Notes: a model not told the origin generated them from the sequence alone. A stretch of 64,000 nt of DNA from Aneurinibacillus thermoaerophilus (GCF_900099925.1 NZ_FNDE01000004.1:113422-177421), one strand, 5' to 3'; shown: positions 8,882 to 17,816, counted from the stretch's first letter. Made by a program: numbers and translations.

Positions 8882-9069
8882 ATTCCCCCATCCATCCTTT
8901 CAGCTTCAATGTATACAGATAGCTTCCCTCGCTTAGTACATTTTATGCTTTTATGTCGAAAAAAGCGAAAGAACACTTCTTTTGATAACCTTTGTCGAGC
9001 GGGTAGGAACTTTTTTATTTATGCCGTATTCTTAATTTAAAGCACGAGCCAATGAGGAGGTTGGAAAAA

Positions 9070-9753
9070 ATGCAAAGCAATAGCATGTGGATGGCGTCAA
9101 AAGATGTAGCGGAAAAACTGGATGTAAACGTTCGGACTGTCCGCAACTGGATCGATACATTCAGCTCATATATGGTATTGCAAAAGAATAGCCAAGGACA
9201 CTTTCTTTTAAGCGAGCAGGCATTTAATCTACTTGTTGAAATCAAGCGCGTGAAAGACTCTGGAGTGCAAACGCTAAAGGAAGTAGAAGAAGTGCTATTG
9301 CTGGAAAAAATTCTTCCCGAAAAAAAGAACCTGGATATTAACTACAAATTCCAAGAAGAAACCGAACCAATGAGTCCCCCTGAAGACAATACAACACGTT
9401 GCCTGTTTGAACGGATGAATGAACTGGAACGCCATCTTAGTCAACAACTATTGGAAACCATGCAAGAATTTATGCAAGCATACGAAGCATCCGTTTCCTA
9501 CCAACCGAAAGAAGAAACCCCTCCGGCCGATTTGATGCTTACACAATATTACAAAGAAATTCTACGCAAAATGGAAGAAATGGAGAAAAAACAGGAAAGT
9601 CTCCGCCTTGAAATACGCAAAATAAACTTTGAAATCCAGATGCTCGGTGCTGTACAAAAACAGCAGACCAAAAAGAAAAAAGGCTTCTCTTGGAATTTCT
9701 TCTGCTTCTCTTCCAAAAAGAAAGCCAAAAGCCAAATTCCTTCCAAAGCATAA
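9070..9753 (+). CDS. RacA-like protein: MerR-type helix-turn-helix plus coiled coil
   Basis: About 227 residues. Residues 5-50 form a MerR-like DNA-binding unit (MASKDVAEKLDVNVRTVRNW). A Glu/Lys/Leu-rich stretch from about 100 to 190 is predicted coiled coil, and the last 30 residues are very basic and aromatic (KKKKGFSWNFF...SKKKAKS). This order is that of RacA, which anchors the chromosome origin at the cell pole during sporulation; the cationic tail could contact membrane or DivIVA. Overall similarity to RacA is only architectural, so a MerR-family regulator remains possible. AGGAGG lies 8-9 bases before the ATG at 9070, which is preferred over the upstream ATG at 9052. Confidence 0.65.
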   Translation: MQSNSMWMASKDVAEKLDVNVRTVRNWIDTFSSYMVLQKNSQGHFLLSEQAFNLLVEIKRVKDSGVQTLKEVEEVLLLEKILPEKKNLDINYKFQEETEPMSPPEDNTTRCLFERMNELERHLSQQLLETMQEFMQAYEASVSYQPKEETPPADLMLTQYYKEILRKMEEMEKKQESLRLEIRKINFEIQMLGAVQKQQTKKKKGFSWNFFCFSSKKKAKSQIPSKA

Positions 9754-9787
9754 GTAAAAGGCCGCGGACTCGCGGCCTTTTACTTAT
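9751..9787. terminator. Bidirectional terminator between racA-like and CNNM genes
   Basis: A long perfect stem, TAAGTAAAAGGCCGCG/CGCGGCCTTTTACTTA with loop GACT. The A-rich and T-rich flanks make it work for both converging genes. Confidence 0.92.
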
Positions 9788-9789
9788 TA

Positions 9790-11157
9790 TTACTCATACA
9801 CCATTCTTTCACCCTTTGCATCCGCCGCTCCCGCAAGCTCCTCTTTCTCGTCTTTCTCTAGCCTACGCAGCGATAGGCGGACAATGCGCAGGTGGTCTAC
9901 CTCGGTCACTTTGAACTCATAACCGTGAGCGTATACAGTCTGCCCCACTTGTGGCGGAAACTCCACCTGGGAAAACACCCAGCCCCCGATGGTATCATAG
10001 TCATCCGAATCAATGTCCAGACCAAAGCGGTCATTAACTTCCTCAATTAATAAGCGTCCGTCAACTGAATAGGAGGTATCCCCTTTTTGTTCGATATGCG
10101 GGCGTTCCTCATCAAACTCGTCCTGAATTTCTCCTACGATTTCTTCGAGAATATCTTCTACGGTCACAAGCCCCGCTGTTCCGCCGTACTCATCAATAAC
10201 GATCGCCATCTGCGAACGGTTGCGCTGCATCTGCTTCAGCAAATCGCTAATATGGATCGATTCAGGCACGCGCTCCACTGGACGAATAATGGTGCTCAAA
10301 TCATTCTGCCTGTCACTCATGTAAAGACGATATATATCCTTAATATGGACAAACCCGATAATATTGTCTTTATCTTCCGCCGCTACCGGATAACGCGTAT
10401 GCATTTCTTCCATGACAGTCTTTAATGTTTTCTCAAACGGATCGTCCCGAAACACGCATACCATATCCGTACGTGGAATCATAATCTCCCGGGCATTGCG
10501 CTCCGCGAATTCAAAAACATTGTCTACCAATGTCAATTCGGTCTGGTCAATCAGACCACTCTTATGGCTTTGTTGCATTAAAATTCGGATTTCTTCCTCC
10601 GTATGCGCAGAAGCGTGATCCGTTGTTGGCTGAATACCTATGAATTTAAGGAAGAAAAATGCGGCTTTGTTTAAAGCCCAAATAAACGGGTACATAACTT
10701 TATAAAATAAAACCAAAGGCCCGGCTGTCCATAGTGTCGTCGACTCCGACTTTTGGATTGCCATGGATTTAGGCGCCAGTTCTCCAAGGACAATGTGCAA
10801 AAACGTAATAATGGAAAAAGCAATCACAAAAGAGAGCGTATGAACAAGCGGTTCTGGCACATGCAACGCGTGCATCACCGGCCCGAGCAATTGGGCGATG
10901 GCGGGTTCTCCGATCCATCCCAATCCGAGTGAAGCGAGCGTAATGCCAAGCTGGGTCGCGGAAAGATAAGCATCCAGATTGTCGATCAATTTTTTAGCCA
11001 AGCCGGCGCGCTTGTTTCCTTCCATAATAAGCTGGCTAATTCTTGTACTTCGCACCTTCACAAGTGCAAACTCCGCTGCCACAAAGAAACCGTTTAAAAA
11101 AACCAAAAAGAAAACGGCAGCAATGTAAAGCAAGGTAGACAATGGATCAGTACTCAA
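9790..11157 (-). CDS. CNNM/CBS-domain hemolysin-family membrane protein (CorC/YhdP type)
   Basis: 455 residues: an N-terminal CNNM transmembrane domain (about 1-190, opening with a hydrophobic helix and [13 protein letters not shown]), a CBS pair (about 205-330, with MIPRTDM and [21 protein letters not shown]) and a C-terminal CorC/HlyC domain. Relatives are linked to magnesium or cobalt transport; the hemolysin name is historical. The only plausible start is TTG at 11157, because an in-frame TAG lies immediately upstream. The nearest strong Shine-Dalgarno is 34 bases away, across a small hairpin, which is unusual. Confidence 0.88.
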   Translation of the reverse strand: MSTDPLSTLLYIAAVFFLVFLNGFFVAAEFALVKVRSTRISQLIMEGNKRAGLAKKLIDNLDAYLSATQLGITLASLGLGWIGEPAIAQLLGPVMHALHVPEPLVHTLSFVIAFSIITFLHIVLGELAPKSMAIQKSESTTLWTAGPLVLFYKVMYPFIWALNKAAFFFLKFIGIQPTTDHASAHTEEEIRILMQQSHKSGLIDQTELTLVDNVFEFAERNAREIMIPRTDMVCVFRDDPFEKTLKTVMEEMHTRYPVAAEDKDNIIGFVHIKDIYRLYMSDRQNDLSTIIRPVERVPESIHISDLLKQMQRNRSQMAIVIDEYGGTAGLVTVEDILEEIVGEIQDEFDEERPHIEQKGDTSYSVDGRLLIEEVNDRFGLDIDSDDYDTIGGWVFSQVEFPPQVGQTVYAHGYEFKVTEVDHLRIVRLSLRRLEKDEKEELAGAADAKGERMVYE

Positions 11158-11164
11158 CTAGTCT

Positions 11165-11197
11165 CTGTCACTCGCAAGAATGACAGATACACCTCCT
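11165..11197 (-). promoter_or_regulatory. Hairpin between a distant Shine-Dalgarno and the TTG start of the CNNM gene
   Basis: On the minus strand AGGAGG (11197-11192) is followed by CTGTCA, a 10-base loop, and TGACAG (11165-11186). Folding the hairpin would bring AGGAGG from 34 to about 12 bases of the TTG codon. The arrangement is seen directly; a role in translation is inference. Confidence 0.4.
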
Positions 11198-11271
11198 TAT
11201 CGCTTCAAAAAATCAAAAAACGCACATCTACCCATATAGTTTATTTATACCACATGATAGATAATTTATAA

Positions 11272-11300
11272 ACGGGCCGCGAGCACCGCACGCAGCCCGT
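11272..11300 (-). terminator. Probable terminator after yugP
   Basis: ACGGGC/GCCCGT arms with a GC-rich loop, followed on the minus strand by TTTATAAATT. The T-run is short, so termination may be partial. Confidence 0.55.
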
Positions 11301-11305
11301 CCATC

Positions 11306-11989
11306 TTAGTCTCTGTCATTAGATGAAAAAATCCAAATGTATTCGAGCAATTGCAGCACGGCTACCAGCGTGGAAGCTACATACGTCAGCGCGGCTGCGC
11401 CCAACACTTTATCGACGCCACGCTTTTCGCTCTCTGCAACAAACCCTTCAGCAAGCATCAGGCGCTTGGCGCGCGCACTCGCATTAAATTCGACCGGCAA
11501 CGTTACGACCTGAAAGGCCACTGCCGCAGCGAAGAAAATAATCCCGATAAGCAAAAGATTCGTCATTTTAAAGAAAATCCCGGCAAGCAACAAAAACGGC
11601 GCAATTCCGGAGGTAATATTCACGACCGGGAACATGCGGTGGCGCAATACCAGCATACTGTATCCTTCCTTGTGCTGAATCGCATGCCCAACTTCGTGCG
11701 CCGCAACGGAAATGGATGCAATGGAATTTCCGTAATAAACCGGCTCTGACAAACGCACCACATTAGATATCGGGTCAAAATGGTCAGTCAGTGTTCCAGG
11801 CACTGGTTCGACCGGCACATGATGCAACCCATTATCATCCAGAATACGGCGCGCCACTTCCGCTCCGCTCAACCCAGACCGCGCCGTTACTTGGGCGAAT
11901 TGATTGAAGTTCCCTTTTACTTTAAATTGTGCCCAGATAGTTAGCGCGAAAGCGGCCAAAATCAACGGCGTAATCCATGTAAATACCAC
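11306..11989 (-). CDS. yugP: YugP-type neutral zinc metallopeptidase (membrane)
   Basis: About 227 residues with an N-terminal membrane helix, the zinc-protease motif HEVGH (residues 98-102) and hydrophobic segments around 125-165 and near the C-terminus. This is the layout of the YugP/zinc metallopeptidase 2 family, whose substrates are unknown. An in-frame ATG at 12013 has no ribosome binding site. An internal AAGGAGGAG lies 8 bases before a GTG at 11989, so that start is used. It follows the broken MerR gene by 48 bases and may be co-transcribed with it. Confidence 0.88.
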   Translation of the reverse strand: MVFTWITPLILAAFALTIWAQFKVKGNFNQFAQVTARSGLSGAEVARRILDDNGLHHVPVEPVPGTLTDHFDPISNVVRLSEPVYYGNSIASISVAAHEVGHAIQHKEGYSMLVLRHRMFPVVNITSGIAPFLLLAGIFFKMTNLLLIGIIFFAAAVAFQVVTLPVEFNASARAKRLMLAEGFVAESEKRGVDKVLGAAALTYVASTLVAVLQLLEYIWIFSSNDRD

Positions 11990-12037
11990 GGTTGCAACTC
12001 CTCCTTGATTCATTATAACAGTATGATTTAAGATTTC

Positions 12038-12474
12038 TTAAAACGGTGCGTCGCCGAGAAGCAACATAAGGGTATGCAAAAGCGAACTTCCCTGTAGCGA
12101 GAGTTGTTTGGCGACCAGACGCGCCTGCCTCTCATCCATTGTCCTAAGATGTAGCGTTAATTCCCGCACGCGTTGTTCCAAGTTTCGCATCTCGCCCTGG
12201 ATTTCCTGCACGCTTTGTACGACATCTACCACATCTTTCGTCATTTCGCCATCCTGCCACTGAACGATCCGTTCCCTAATTTCTTCAAGCGTTAGCTTCT
12301 GGCGTTTTAAGCACTCAATCAATCGCAGGCGATCGATCGTCTCCTCAGGATACAGGCGGTAATTCGCTTCCGATCGCTCCGCACTCAAAAGTCCAAGATT
12401 CGTGTAATAATCGATCGTGCGCTTGCTTACCTGCGCTTGTGCCGCTACTTCTCCTATACGATAGAACTTCCCAT
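12038..12474 (-). pseudogene. MerR-family regulator with a one-base frameshift at the start
   Basis: The reading frame downstream encodes a MerR helix-turn-helix (YRIGEVAAQAQVSKRTIDYY then TNLGLL) followed by a dimerisation helix and a roughly 80-residue coiled-coil tail. The only ATG with a good ribosome binding site (GGAAGTG, ATG at 12474-12472) is in another frame and meets TAG after six codons. One extra base in GGGA after the ATG would give MGKFYRIGEVA in frame. A TTG at 12388 opens the frame only after the helix-turn-helix. So the gene is a fresh pseudogene, a sequencing error, or uses frameshifting or a non-standard start. Confidence 0.7.
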
Positions 12475-12547
12475 TAGTTTCACTTCCTTCCGCTCTATTT
12501 TTATTTTAGCATATATTTTGCAAACCAAACAGTAAAACGTGATAGTT

Positions 12548-13630
12548 TTATGCGTCCGCTATAGTTTGATAAGGGTTTGTTTGATGACCAGGCCATTCTC
12601 CTGCATACGCATCAGCTAACCGTTTAAACGAACGCTCATCCCATTCGATATGCAAGAGTGTTCCGTTTTCATATCCAGCAATCGGGATATACCCCTGCTG
12701 AAGCGGGTATTCCTCTTCCAATTTCTGATATTCTGTAAGCGACATTAGCATCGTAGCTAACGGGTTTGCTTCCAGTTCGCTCAGATTAACGATCTGATAT
12801 ACATCAAGTAATTGCGGCGTCATGGTCACGACGAGCAGGCGGGTTTCTTCTCCTGCTCTATTTTTTCCCACTTTCTCACCGACCCACAGCAAAATCTCAG
12901 CTTCGCGCGCCTGCGGGTTCGGGTGACGCCGCATCATCCAAAGCGCCCGGTACATCGCCCCCATTGCTTGCTCCCGTGCACCCTCTTCCCCGAAACGGTT
13001 CTCCATTAAGCGATAATCAAAATAAAACGAAAAACCTTTTTCACTAAGTCTCTCAAAGGAAAGCTCTCGGCCTGGTGCCGTTTTCTCTGGCATCCCCTCA
13101 TCCTCTTCTTCACCTGGATCGTAGTGATAAGCTTCAAGCAACAATGTAGTCGCTTTCTCCTTTTCGGTCACAGGAAACGAAATCGCCTCTGAATAAAGGT
13201 GAATAAGACCGGAGTCGGCCTGGGCTGTGTAATGAACCCAAACAGCGTTCTGTTCAAGAAAGCGAACCGCCATATACCGCATCGTGTCATCCACCGCATC
13301 AAACAGGAGCGGGTAGCCGAGTGGCTCTTCCGGGTCAGTCACTACCCAAAGCACCGCGATCCAGTTCTGTTTATAACGCGTGAAATCCAGATAAACCTTT
13401 GCCTCCGCTTGCTCGCCGAACGCGTCAATATCATCATAAACAATCACAATCTCTACATCTCCCCTAGCATTCAATCGGGGAAAGTATTGCTTTCCGTCTT
13501 CTTCGACCATATGGTATACATCCTGAAACGCCAGGCGGTTTAATACCTCTCCCATCGTTTCTTCCCCCGGCGAAACCCGTTCTTCCGGCAAAGGGATATC
13601 AGGTTTTAACCGTTGCCACGCTTCGCTCAC
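12548..13630 (-). CDS. Conserved hypothetical protein, 360 residues
   Basis: Not recognised. The protein is acidic and soluble, rich in Glu, Tyr and Trp, with no membrane segment or signal peptide. A run of acidic residues near 190-200 (DPGEEEDEG) may link an N-terminal and a C-terminal domain. The alternation of beta-like stretches such as EIVIVYDDID and WIAVLWVVTD suggests an alpha/beta fold. The start is GTG behind GGGGAGGG. It begins 14 bases after the surE stop, so it is probably co-transcribed with surE. No functional claim can be made. Confidence 0.75.
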   Translation of the reverse strand: MSEAWQRLKPDIPLPEERVSPGEETMGEVLNRLAFQDVYHMVEEDGKQYFPRLNARGDVEIVIVYDDIDAFGEQAEAKVYLDFTRYKQNWIAVLWVVTDPEEPLGYPLLFDAVDDTMRYMAVRFLEQNAVWVHYTAQADSGLIHLYSEAISFPVTEKEKATTLLLEAYHYDPGEEEDEGMPEKTAPGRELSFERLSEKGFSFYFDYRLMENRFGEEGAREQAMGAMYRALWMMRRHPNPQAREAEILLWVGEKVGKNRAGEETRLLVVTMTPQLLDVYQIVNLSELEANPLATMLMSLTEYQKLEEEYPLQQGYIPIAGYENGTLLHIEWDERSFKRLADAYAGEWPGHQTNPYQTIADA

Positions 13631-13644
13631 ATCCGCGCCCTCCC

Positions 13645-14436
13645 CTATTCTTCCGCAAGCAAATTTTTCTTAATAACTTTCCACTTTTCCATTTTTTTTA
13701 TAAATTTATAGTCTGTAGAATCGATATGAATTGGCGTCATCGTAATGTATTTGTTTTTGATCATATGGTAATCATTGTTTTTGATTTTCTTCAGTTCACT
13801 ATATTCGCGATCCAGCCAGTATTCCGGCACACCGAATGCACCCGGCCTTTCATCAATGCGATCGCGATAGTGGTGAATGTCAAGTCCTGTGACAACCACA
13901 CCCTTCAATTCGTCTGCTTTCACATGTGGAATGTTCATATTGATCAGCACATCGACCGGGATGTCATGAATTTTTATCTCTTCCCAAACGGGACGCACAA
14001 GTTTTTCCACTTCTCCGAAATCATCTTTATGGAAATGGTTATCATATGAAACAGCGATCGCCGGAATTTCGTAAATCACCGCCTCACGCGCTGCGCTTAC
14101 TGTACCGGAATAATAAATATCTTTTCCAAGATTAACCCCAGCATTTATTCCAGAAATAACCAGATCAGGACGTCCCTTTAAAATGACATTAAGGGCCATT
14201 TTTACGCAATCGGCCGGCGTACCATTTACCGCCCATGCTTTAACATCGTTCATACCATGGAAGTCAACCTGTTTAACGGTCAATCCTTCCCGCACAGTAA
14301 TACGGTGACCTTCTGCGCTTCGTTCTGTATCAGGAGCCACCACGATAATTTCAGCAAGTCCTTCCAGCGACTTTACCAATTTATGAATACCAAGGGCATG
14401 AATCCCGTCATCATTTGTCACTACTATTTTATACAT
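13645..14436 (-). CDS. surE: SurE 5'/3'-nucleotidase
   Basis: Metal-dependent nucleoside monophosphate phosphatase of the cytoplasm, 263 residues, typical length. The N-terminal TNDDG supplies metal ligands Asp9 and Asp10, ERSAEG supplies Ser40, and SGINAGVNLGKDIYYSG contains the conserved Asn98 and substrate loop. These are the signature residues of SurE. The C-terminal 50 residues are Lys-rich and less conserved. A short gap to the next gene suggests one operon with the unknown protein. Confidence 0.93.
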   Translation of the reverse strand: MYKIVVTNDDGIHALGIHKLVKSLEGLAEIIVVAPDTERSAEGHRITVREGLTVKQVDFHGMNDVKAWAVNGTPADCVKMALNVILKGRPDLVISGINAGVNLGKDIYYSGTVSAAREAVIYEIPAIAVSYDNHFHKDDFGEVEKLVRPVWEEIKIHDIPVDVLINMNIPHVKADELKGVVVTGLDIHHYRDRIDERPGAFGVPEYWLDREYSELKKIKNNDYHMIKNKYITMTPIHIDSTDYKFIKKMEKWKVIKKNLLAEE

Positions 14437-14670
14437 TGTGAATCCTCCACATGAAATGTTCTTTTTTATTCATTTTACTCTTTCAACCTGGAAAAATCAC
14501 GAAAAGGCAGAAAATAACCAGAAAGCTCCTTACTGCTCCGGGCATCTTCATTTTTCACAAATTGTTTAGAAACAACGTGTGCGATGCGTATAAAATCCAT
14601 GTATATTGGTGTAGGAATATCATGTAAAATACACTCGGATCAGCAAAAACGTAAATGGGAAGGAATAGTC

Positions 14671-15120
14671 ATGAATATTTTTGAGGAGTTCCAACGTGTT
14701 TTCGAAACGCACGGCATCCCCTATCATCCAGAAAAAAAAGGGGAATATCGCTACCTCTACCGTACTGACGAGGAAATGCGGGATGCTGGCATGACGGCTG
14801 ACAATATAATGCTTGATCTGTTCTTTGATAACAAAAACGAAGCGATGTTTCTCGGAATGATTCGCATTCCTCATAAACACCGCGGCAAAAATATCGGCGC
14901 TAACCTGGTTAGAATTATGAAAGAATATGCGAAAGAACGTCACTGGGTTATCATTCTTGAAAGTGCACCAGAAAATTTGCTATTCTGGCAAAAGATGCAT
15001 TTTTCCAGCTTTATGTACGAAACATACGGGTTTTGGATGATGGGATATGGAGCAAAAAGCAAATTGGTTTTCAAAGTGAAGTGGACACAAATGAAGAAGC
15101 ATCTATACGCGAAAGCATAA
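14671..15120 (+). CDS. GNAT-family N-acetyltransferase-like protein
   Basis: About 149 residues. A GNAT core can be seen: AMFLGMIRIPHKHRGKNIG (strand plus the R/Q-x-x-G-x-G/A acetyl-CoA loop, here HRGKNIG) followed by ANLVRIMKEYA and a strand IILESAPEN leading to FWQKMHF. The acceptor cannot be deduced. The ATG at 14671 has GGAAGGAA in front; the longer frame upstream to 14584 lacks a ribosome binding site. It stands alone on the plus strand with its own terminator. Confidence 0.65.
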   Translation: MNIFEEFQRVFETHGIPYHPEKKGEYRYLYRTDEEMRDAGMTADNIMLDLFFDNKNEAMFLGMIRIPHKHRGKNIGANLVRIMKEYAKERHWVIILESAPENLLFWQKMHFSSFMYETYGFWMMGYGAKSKLVFKVKWTQMKKHLYAKA

Positions 15121-15127
15121 ATTAAAG

Positions 15128-15172
15128 CACTGAAAAACTCGCGGGCGGGTACGCTTCGCCAGTTTTTCAGTG
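15128..15172 (+). terminator. Terminator of the acetyltransferase gene
   Basis: CACTGAAAAACT and AGTTTTTCAGTG form a 12-base perfect stem, with an internal GGCG/CGCC helper stem in the loop. Flanking A/T tracts could let it work in both directions, including for the lepB gene converging from the right. Confidence 0.85.
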
Positions 15173-15209
15173 TTTACCATTAACAAACACTTCAGTGTAA
15201 ACCATTCTT

Positions 15210-15716
15210 CTACTCTATCCATTTCACGTTTTGAAACGGATAAAAAATAAACTCCGCTTTTCCTACCACCTTGCTGCGAGAAATAAAACCGATCTCTCTG
15301 CTATCCATACTACGGTTCCGGTTATCACCCATCACGAAGTACGAATTAGGCAGCACTTTAATTTTGTCAAACTCCCCTAACGTAACTTCGTTAATGTACG
15401 GCTCATCCACTATCTTGCCGTTACGGTACAAAACACCATTTTTTAATTCCAGTTCATCGCCTGGGACACCGATAATGCGCTTAATATAATCTTCTTCATC
15501 ATTCGCATGCAAAACAATGACATCGCCATATCTTGGGTTTCGCACATAATATATCCATTTATTAACTACGATACGCTCATTGTCTCCCAGAGTCGGATAC
15601 ATGGAGACCCCTTCCACTACATATGGCGCGAAAAAGAAGATGCGTACCATCACTAGCAACATCGCAAGAACCAAAAAGTACCTGCTAAAGTGCACGATTC
15701 CCAAGTTCCTTTTCAC
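15210..15716 (-). CDS. lepB: Signal peptidase I
   Basis: Type I leader peptidase, 168 residues, of the short Gram-positive SipS form: one N-terminal membrane anchor (about 12-32), catalytic Ser38 in EGVSMYPTL, catalytic Lys79 in DYIKRIIGVPGD, and the conserved VMGDNRNRSMDSR box. It cleaves signal peptides on the outer face of the membrane. The start is GTG with GGGGGG about 10 bases before it. Upstream of it lies the remnant of a group II intron, so its promoter may lie inside or just beyond that remnant. Confidence 0.93.
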   Translation of the reverse strand: MKRNLGIVHFSRYFLVLAMLLVMVRIFFFAPYVVEGVSMYPTLGDNERIVVNKWIYYVRNPRYGDVIVLHANDEEDYIKRIIGVPGDELELKNGVLYRNGKIVDEPYINEVTLGEFDKIKVLPNSYFVMGDNRNRSMDSREIGFISRSKVVGKAEFIFYPFQNVKWIE

Positions 15717-15749
15717 CTTCCCGTTTCCCCCCGCACAAAATTTTACTTT

Positions 15750-16047
15750 TATTTTCTCTGTTTTCCTTTCATCTGTACAGGGGAATAGGTTGTCGAATCG
15801 CTTCTTATTTTGCGGCTATCTCATTTACCTTCGCTCGCCTTTAGCAATACGAACTTTGCCTTGTCATGCAGGCTCATCCAACGAACGCTGGCCTCATATG
15901 AGATTCGTGTTCCTCAGGCCGAAGAGTTGCCGCCGGCTTCCTTCAGATTTAACCTCACGGTCGACACCCTTGCCATAAGCTAATGGCTACTACTACCTTC
16001 GCCATTCGGGACTTAAACTCTAGAGATGACACTCATGCCGGGCACAC
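15750..16047 (-). mobile_element. 5' fragment of a group IIC intron (domain I only)
   Basis: On the minus strand, beginning near 16047, the sequence opens GTGTGCCCGGCATG and continues with group IIC domain I blocks: GTCCCGAA, TTAGCTTATGGCAAGGGTGTC, AATCTGAAGGAAGC, CTGAGGAACACGAATC, CATATGAGGC and TTGGATGAG. These follow, in the same order, the sequence I remember for the Oceanobacillus iheyensis IIC intron. The match fades around 15750. Domains II-VI and the reverse transcriptase gene are absent. The 5' end sits directly behind a rho-independent terminator, the known target preference of class C introns. The 3' boundary is approximate. Confidence 0.8.
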
Positions 16048-16050
16048 ACG

Positions 16051-16082
16051 AAAAACTCCCCGTAATTTTTACGAGGAGTTTT
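16051..16082 (-). terminator. Terminator of the aldehyde dehydrogenase gene
   Basis: AAAACTCCTCGT and ACGGGGAGTTTT pair (one G-T) around an A/T loop, followed by TTTTTC on the minus strand. The intron remnant starts immediately after it. Confidence 0.85.
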
Positions 16083-16097
16083 AGTTGCATTAAAATA

Positions 16098-17591
16098 TTA
16101 TCCACGCAAGTTGACCCATACACTCTTGACCTGGGTGTAAAGTTCAAGCGCATAACTTCCCATCTCACGTCCGATGCCACTTTGCTTGTAACCGCCAAAC
16201 GGCGATGCGGCGTCAAATACATTGTAGCAGTTCACCCAAATGGTACCTGCCTTGATTCTGTCGGCCAGTTTATGAGCGTTGGTAATATTCTGTGTCCATA
16301 CGCCCGCTGCAAGGCCATATATCGTACGATTCGCGCGTTCAACCAAATCATCTATGTCTTCAAACGGCAACGCGGCCAATACCGGACCAAAGATTTCTTC
16401 CTGGGCAATTGTCATATCGTCCGTCACATCAGAGAAAACGGTCGGCTGCACAAAATATCCCTGCTTCAACGCTTCTTCTTCCCGCACAGCAGTTATCATG
16501 CGTGCGCCTTCTCTCTGTCCGATATCAATATAATCAATGACACGGTTAAATTGTTCAGCAGACACCAGCGGCCCCATCTCCGTGTCCGGGGATAAACCAT
16601 TGCCGACTTTAATTTTCTGGGCATGCGATACCATATCACTTAACACGTTATCGTATACTTTCTTGTGAACGAATAGACGCGAACCGGCACAGCATACCTG
16701 ACCTTGGTTAAAGAAAATACCTGTTAGCGCACCTGGAATCGCCCGCGACATATCTGCGTCCGGCAGAATAATGTTCGGCGACTTGCCGCCAAGTTCAAGC
16801 GAAATTTTCTTCAGGGTGCCCGCTGCTTTCTGCATAATCAGGCGTCCTACTTCTGTTGAGCCGGTGAACGCGATCTTATCCACATCAGGATGTTCGACCA
16901 GAGGCTGACCTGCTGTTTCGCCGAAGCCAGGCACGATATTTACGACCCCTTCCGGGAAGCCAGCTTCCATAATCAACTCCCCGAGACGAAGTGCGGTCAA
17001 AGGCGTCTGCTCTGCAGGTTTCAGTACGACTGTATTACCGCAGGCCAGCGCTGCTCCAAGTTTCCATGCCGCCATCAGCAACGGGAAGTTCCATGGAATA
17101 ATTTGCCCGACTACGCCTACGGGCTCCCGTTTTGTATAGTTAAAGTAATTCGGTACGGATACTGGAATCGTCTGTCCATAAATTTTGGTTGCCCACCCCG
17201 CATAATAGCGGAAATGGTCAACTGTTAGCGGTACGTCCGCGTTCAGCGTTTCGCGGATTGGTTTTCCGTTATCCAGCGTTTCAAGTTGTGCTAATTCTTC
17301 CGCATTTTGTTCAATCAAATCAGCCAGCCGATACAACAATTGTCCCCGCTGTGACGGAGTCATCTTGCTCCATGAGCCATTCAGAGCCTCTCTTGCCGCT
17401 TTAACAGCTCTGTTAATATCCTCAGCGTCTCCCTCGGCCACCTGGCATAGCACTTCTTTTGTTGCCGGATTGACCGTTTCGAATGTTTTGCCGCTTGCCG
17501 ATTCGACCCATTGACCATTAATAAGCATTTTTTTCGGCTCTTTGAGGAATTTTTCAACATTCGGGTGTAAAGATGGGGAAGCTAACTGCAT
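16098..17591 (-). CDS. dhaS: NAD-dependent aldehyde dehydrogenase (DhaS-type)
   Basis: Oxidises aldehydes to acids in the cytoplasm; 497 residues, normal for the family. Motifs: PWNFPLLMA (Asn of the oxyanion hole), FTGSTEVG (NAD binding), LELGGKSPN (general base Glu), FNQGQVCCAGSR (catalytic Cys) and EEIFGPV. The whole sequence runs parallel to B. subtilis DhaS as I recall it. ATG at 17591 has AGGAGG at good distance; the frame extends further up without a ribosome binding site. A strong cre-like site lies 54 bases upstream, and a terminator follows. Physiological substrate unknown. Confidence 0.92.
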   Translation of the reverse strand: MQLASPSLHPNVEKFLKEPKKMLINGQWVESASGKTFETVNPATKEVLCQVAEGDAEDINRAVKAAREALNGSWSKMTPSQRGQLLYRLADLIEQNAEELAQLETLDNGKPIRETLNADVPLTVDHFRYYAGWATKIYGQTIPVSVPNYFNYTKREPVGVVGQIIPWNFPLLMAAWKLGAALACGNTVVLKPAEQTPLTALRLGELIMEAGFPEGVVNIVPGFGETAGQPLVEHPDVDKIAFTGSTEVGRLIMQKAAGTLKKISLELGGKSPNIILPDADMSRAIPGALTGIFFNQGQVCCAGSRLFVHKKVYDNVLSDMVSHAQKIKVGNGLSPDTEMGPLVSAEQFNRVIDYIDIGQREGARMITAVREEEALKQGYFVQPTVFSDVTDDMTIAQEEIFGPVLAALPFEDIDDLVERANRTIYGLAAGVWTQNITNAHKLADRIKAGTIWVNCYNVFDAASPFGGYKQSGIGREMGSYALELYTQVKSVWVNLRG

Positions 17592-17645
17592 GAACAAATG
17601 CCTCCTTATACTTTTTTGGAATGTAACTCCACCTCCTACTATATA

Positions 17646-17659
17646 TGAAAACGTTAGCA
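17646..17659. promoter_or_regulatory. cre-like site upstream of dhaS
   Basis: TGAAAACGTTAGCA matches 13 of 14 positions of the cre consensus TGWAANCGNTNWCA. It sits in the promoter region of the aldehyde dehydrogenase gene, where CcpA repression would be plausible. No experiment supports it here. Confidence 0.5.
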
Positions 17660-17816
17660 AAATAAATATATTTTTTTAAAAAAAGCAGAATATTTTATCT
17701 ATTTATTTTGTCGACAAAATTCAACAAATAGTGTTTCCTCGTAGAGAAAAAGGATATGTTTCTTTATCACTGTAAAGTAACATATCCTTTCCTGTATCAT
17801 AAAAAAGCTTGGATTC

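Noticed and set aside
15580..16595. Overlapping plus-strand frames across lepB, the intron remnant and dhaS
   Set aside because: They cross known genes and structured intron RNA, and have no recognisable protein features.
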